Below, one piece after another: positions 63,750 through 64,000 of a DNA stretch of 64,000 bases; position 1 is the stretch's first letter; each line of letters starts with the position of its first letter. The DNA comes from Sphingobacterium hotanense (lineage in GTDB: Bacteria > Bacteroidota > Bacteroidia > Sphingobacteriales > Sphingobacteriaceae). Both the position numbers and the translations under genes were made by a program. The stretch is from positions 1 through 64,000 of the forward strand of contig NZ_CP030848.1 of NCBI RefSeq assembly GCF_008274825.1. Reading direction: 5' to 3'. Under the pieces are notes generated by a model. The model ran no database searches and was not told where the DNA came from. It saw only the letters and a list, made by a program, of their open reading frames with translations.

Positions 63750-64000
63750 ATGGAGTTCAACATCAAAAAAGTAGGTCTAAACGATTTAGACACAACAGCA
63801 GAATTATTTAACCTTTATCGGGTTTTTTACCGTCAGGCAGACGATTACGAAAAGTGCAAACAGTTCATTAAAGAACGATTAGACAACGACCAATCAAACA
63901 TTTTTGTCGTGTATGCAGACGGCAAAGCAGTTGGATTTGTGCAGTTGTACAAACTCTATCATTACATCAAATTGGCAAAGCAATGGTTATTAAGCGATTT
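63750..64000 (+). CDS. GNAT-family N-acetyltransferase (3' end cut by window)
   Basis: The first 83 residues only. MEFNIKKVGLNDLDTTAELF and NIFVVYADGKAVGFVQLYKL are typical of the N-terminal half of GNAT proteins; the acetyl-CoA loop would lie beyond the window. The copy-2 MocR-type promoter links it to the cupin-aldolase module. Acceptor unknown. Confidence 0.8.
   Translation, partial: MEFNIKKVGLNDLDTTAELFNLYRVFYRQADDYEKCKQFIKERLDNDQSNIFVVYADGKAVGFVQLYKLYHYIKLAKQWLLSD

Larger units (their letters stand above)
53253..64000. mobile_element. Integrative element inserted at tRNA-Glu (right end beyond window)
   Basis: It begins at the 3' end of tRNA-Glu with a serine recombinase gene. It continues with unrelated cargo operons (AraC/DHFR-like, ECF41/YCII, MocR module) mixed with transfer genes (DUF3408 protein, MobA). 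Intergenic and coding text looks more AT-rich than the preceding core genes. The second attachment site is not seen, so size and exact type (mobilizable or conjugative) are unknown. No relaxase or mating-pair genes are in view. Confidence 0.8.

Overview
The window reads as the start of a Bacteroidota chromosome, most likely Sphingobacterium or a close Sphingobacteriaceae relative. It opens exactly on the dnaA start codon. It carries typical Bacteroidota genes (gldH, ricT-type PSP1 protein, bshC, single-chain gcvP, ECF41 sigma factor, MobA and DUF3408 transfer proteins). Many genes are preceded by the Bacteroidota -7 element TAnnTTTG. The genus is inferred from protein style and was not tested by a search.

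Positions 1 to about 53,250 are ordinary core chromosome. dnaA is followed by a terminator and a decayed group II intron. A leftward block encodes a Spy-like protein, LpxK, GldH, RicT-like and the clamp-loader delta' subunit. A rightward block holds dnaN, two tandem DedA proteins, a CAP protein, yicC, gmk, nadD, csbD, surE, mqnD, secA, a SPOR protein and two peptidase or amidohydrolase genes. Next come rhodanese, gdhA, the glycine cleavage genes gcvT and gcvP (12 kb apart), recO, L28/L33/DUF4295, ftsY, rimO, bshC, a Crp-family regulator and a frameshifted citrulline/arginine deiminase-type gene. The last core stretch has a DUF1080 protein, a murein amidase, a phosphosugar mutase, Nudix, SDR and enoyl-CoA hydratase genes, a TonB-plug protein, purD and tRNA-Glu.

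From the 3' end of tRNA-Glu (53,252) to the end of the window lies an integrative element whose right end is not visible. It starts with a large serine recombinase broken by one nonsense codon and a 53-residue partner ORF. Cargo follows: AraC regulator plus RibD/DHFR-like reductase, then an ECF41 sigma factor plus a YCII protein that share an ECF41-type promoter. Remnants of conjugation machinery come next (DUF3408 protein, candidate oriT hairpins, MobA without a relaxase). The last part is a MocR-controlled module: cupin, DapA-family aldolase, CPVC thioredoxin-fold protein, [2Fe-2S] ferredoxin and a GNAT protein.

The most notable observations are these. (1) A MocR regulon has two promoters with identical geometry, 24 nt between paired direct repeats and 30 nt from the second repeat to TACTTTTG. 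(2) A multi-helix nested inverted-repeat structure at 58,195-58,338, with its own promoter-like box and T-run, may be an undescribed structured RNA or transfer-related DNA element. (3) A 406-bp MITE-like island and a 54-bp perfect palindrome are built from related heptamers. (4) Several genes appear to be leaderless. (5) A terminator-shaped hairpin sits inside the first codons of a membrane protein gene.
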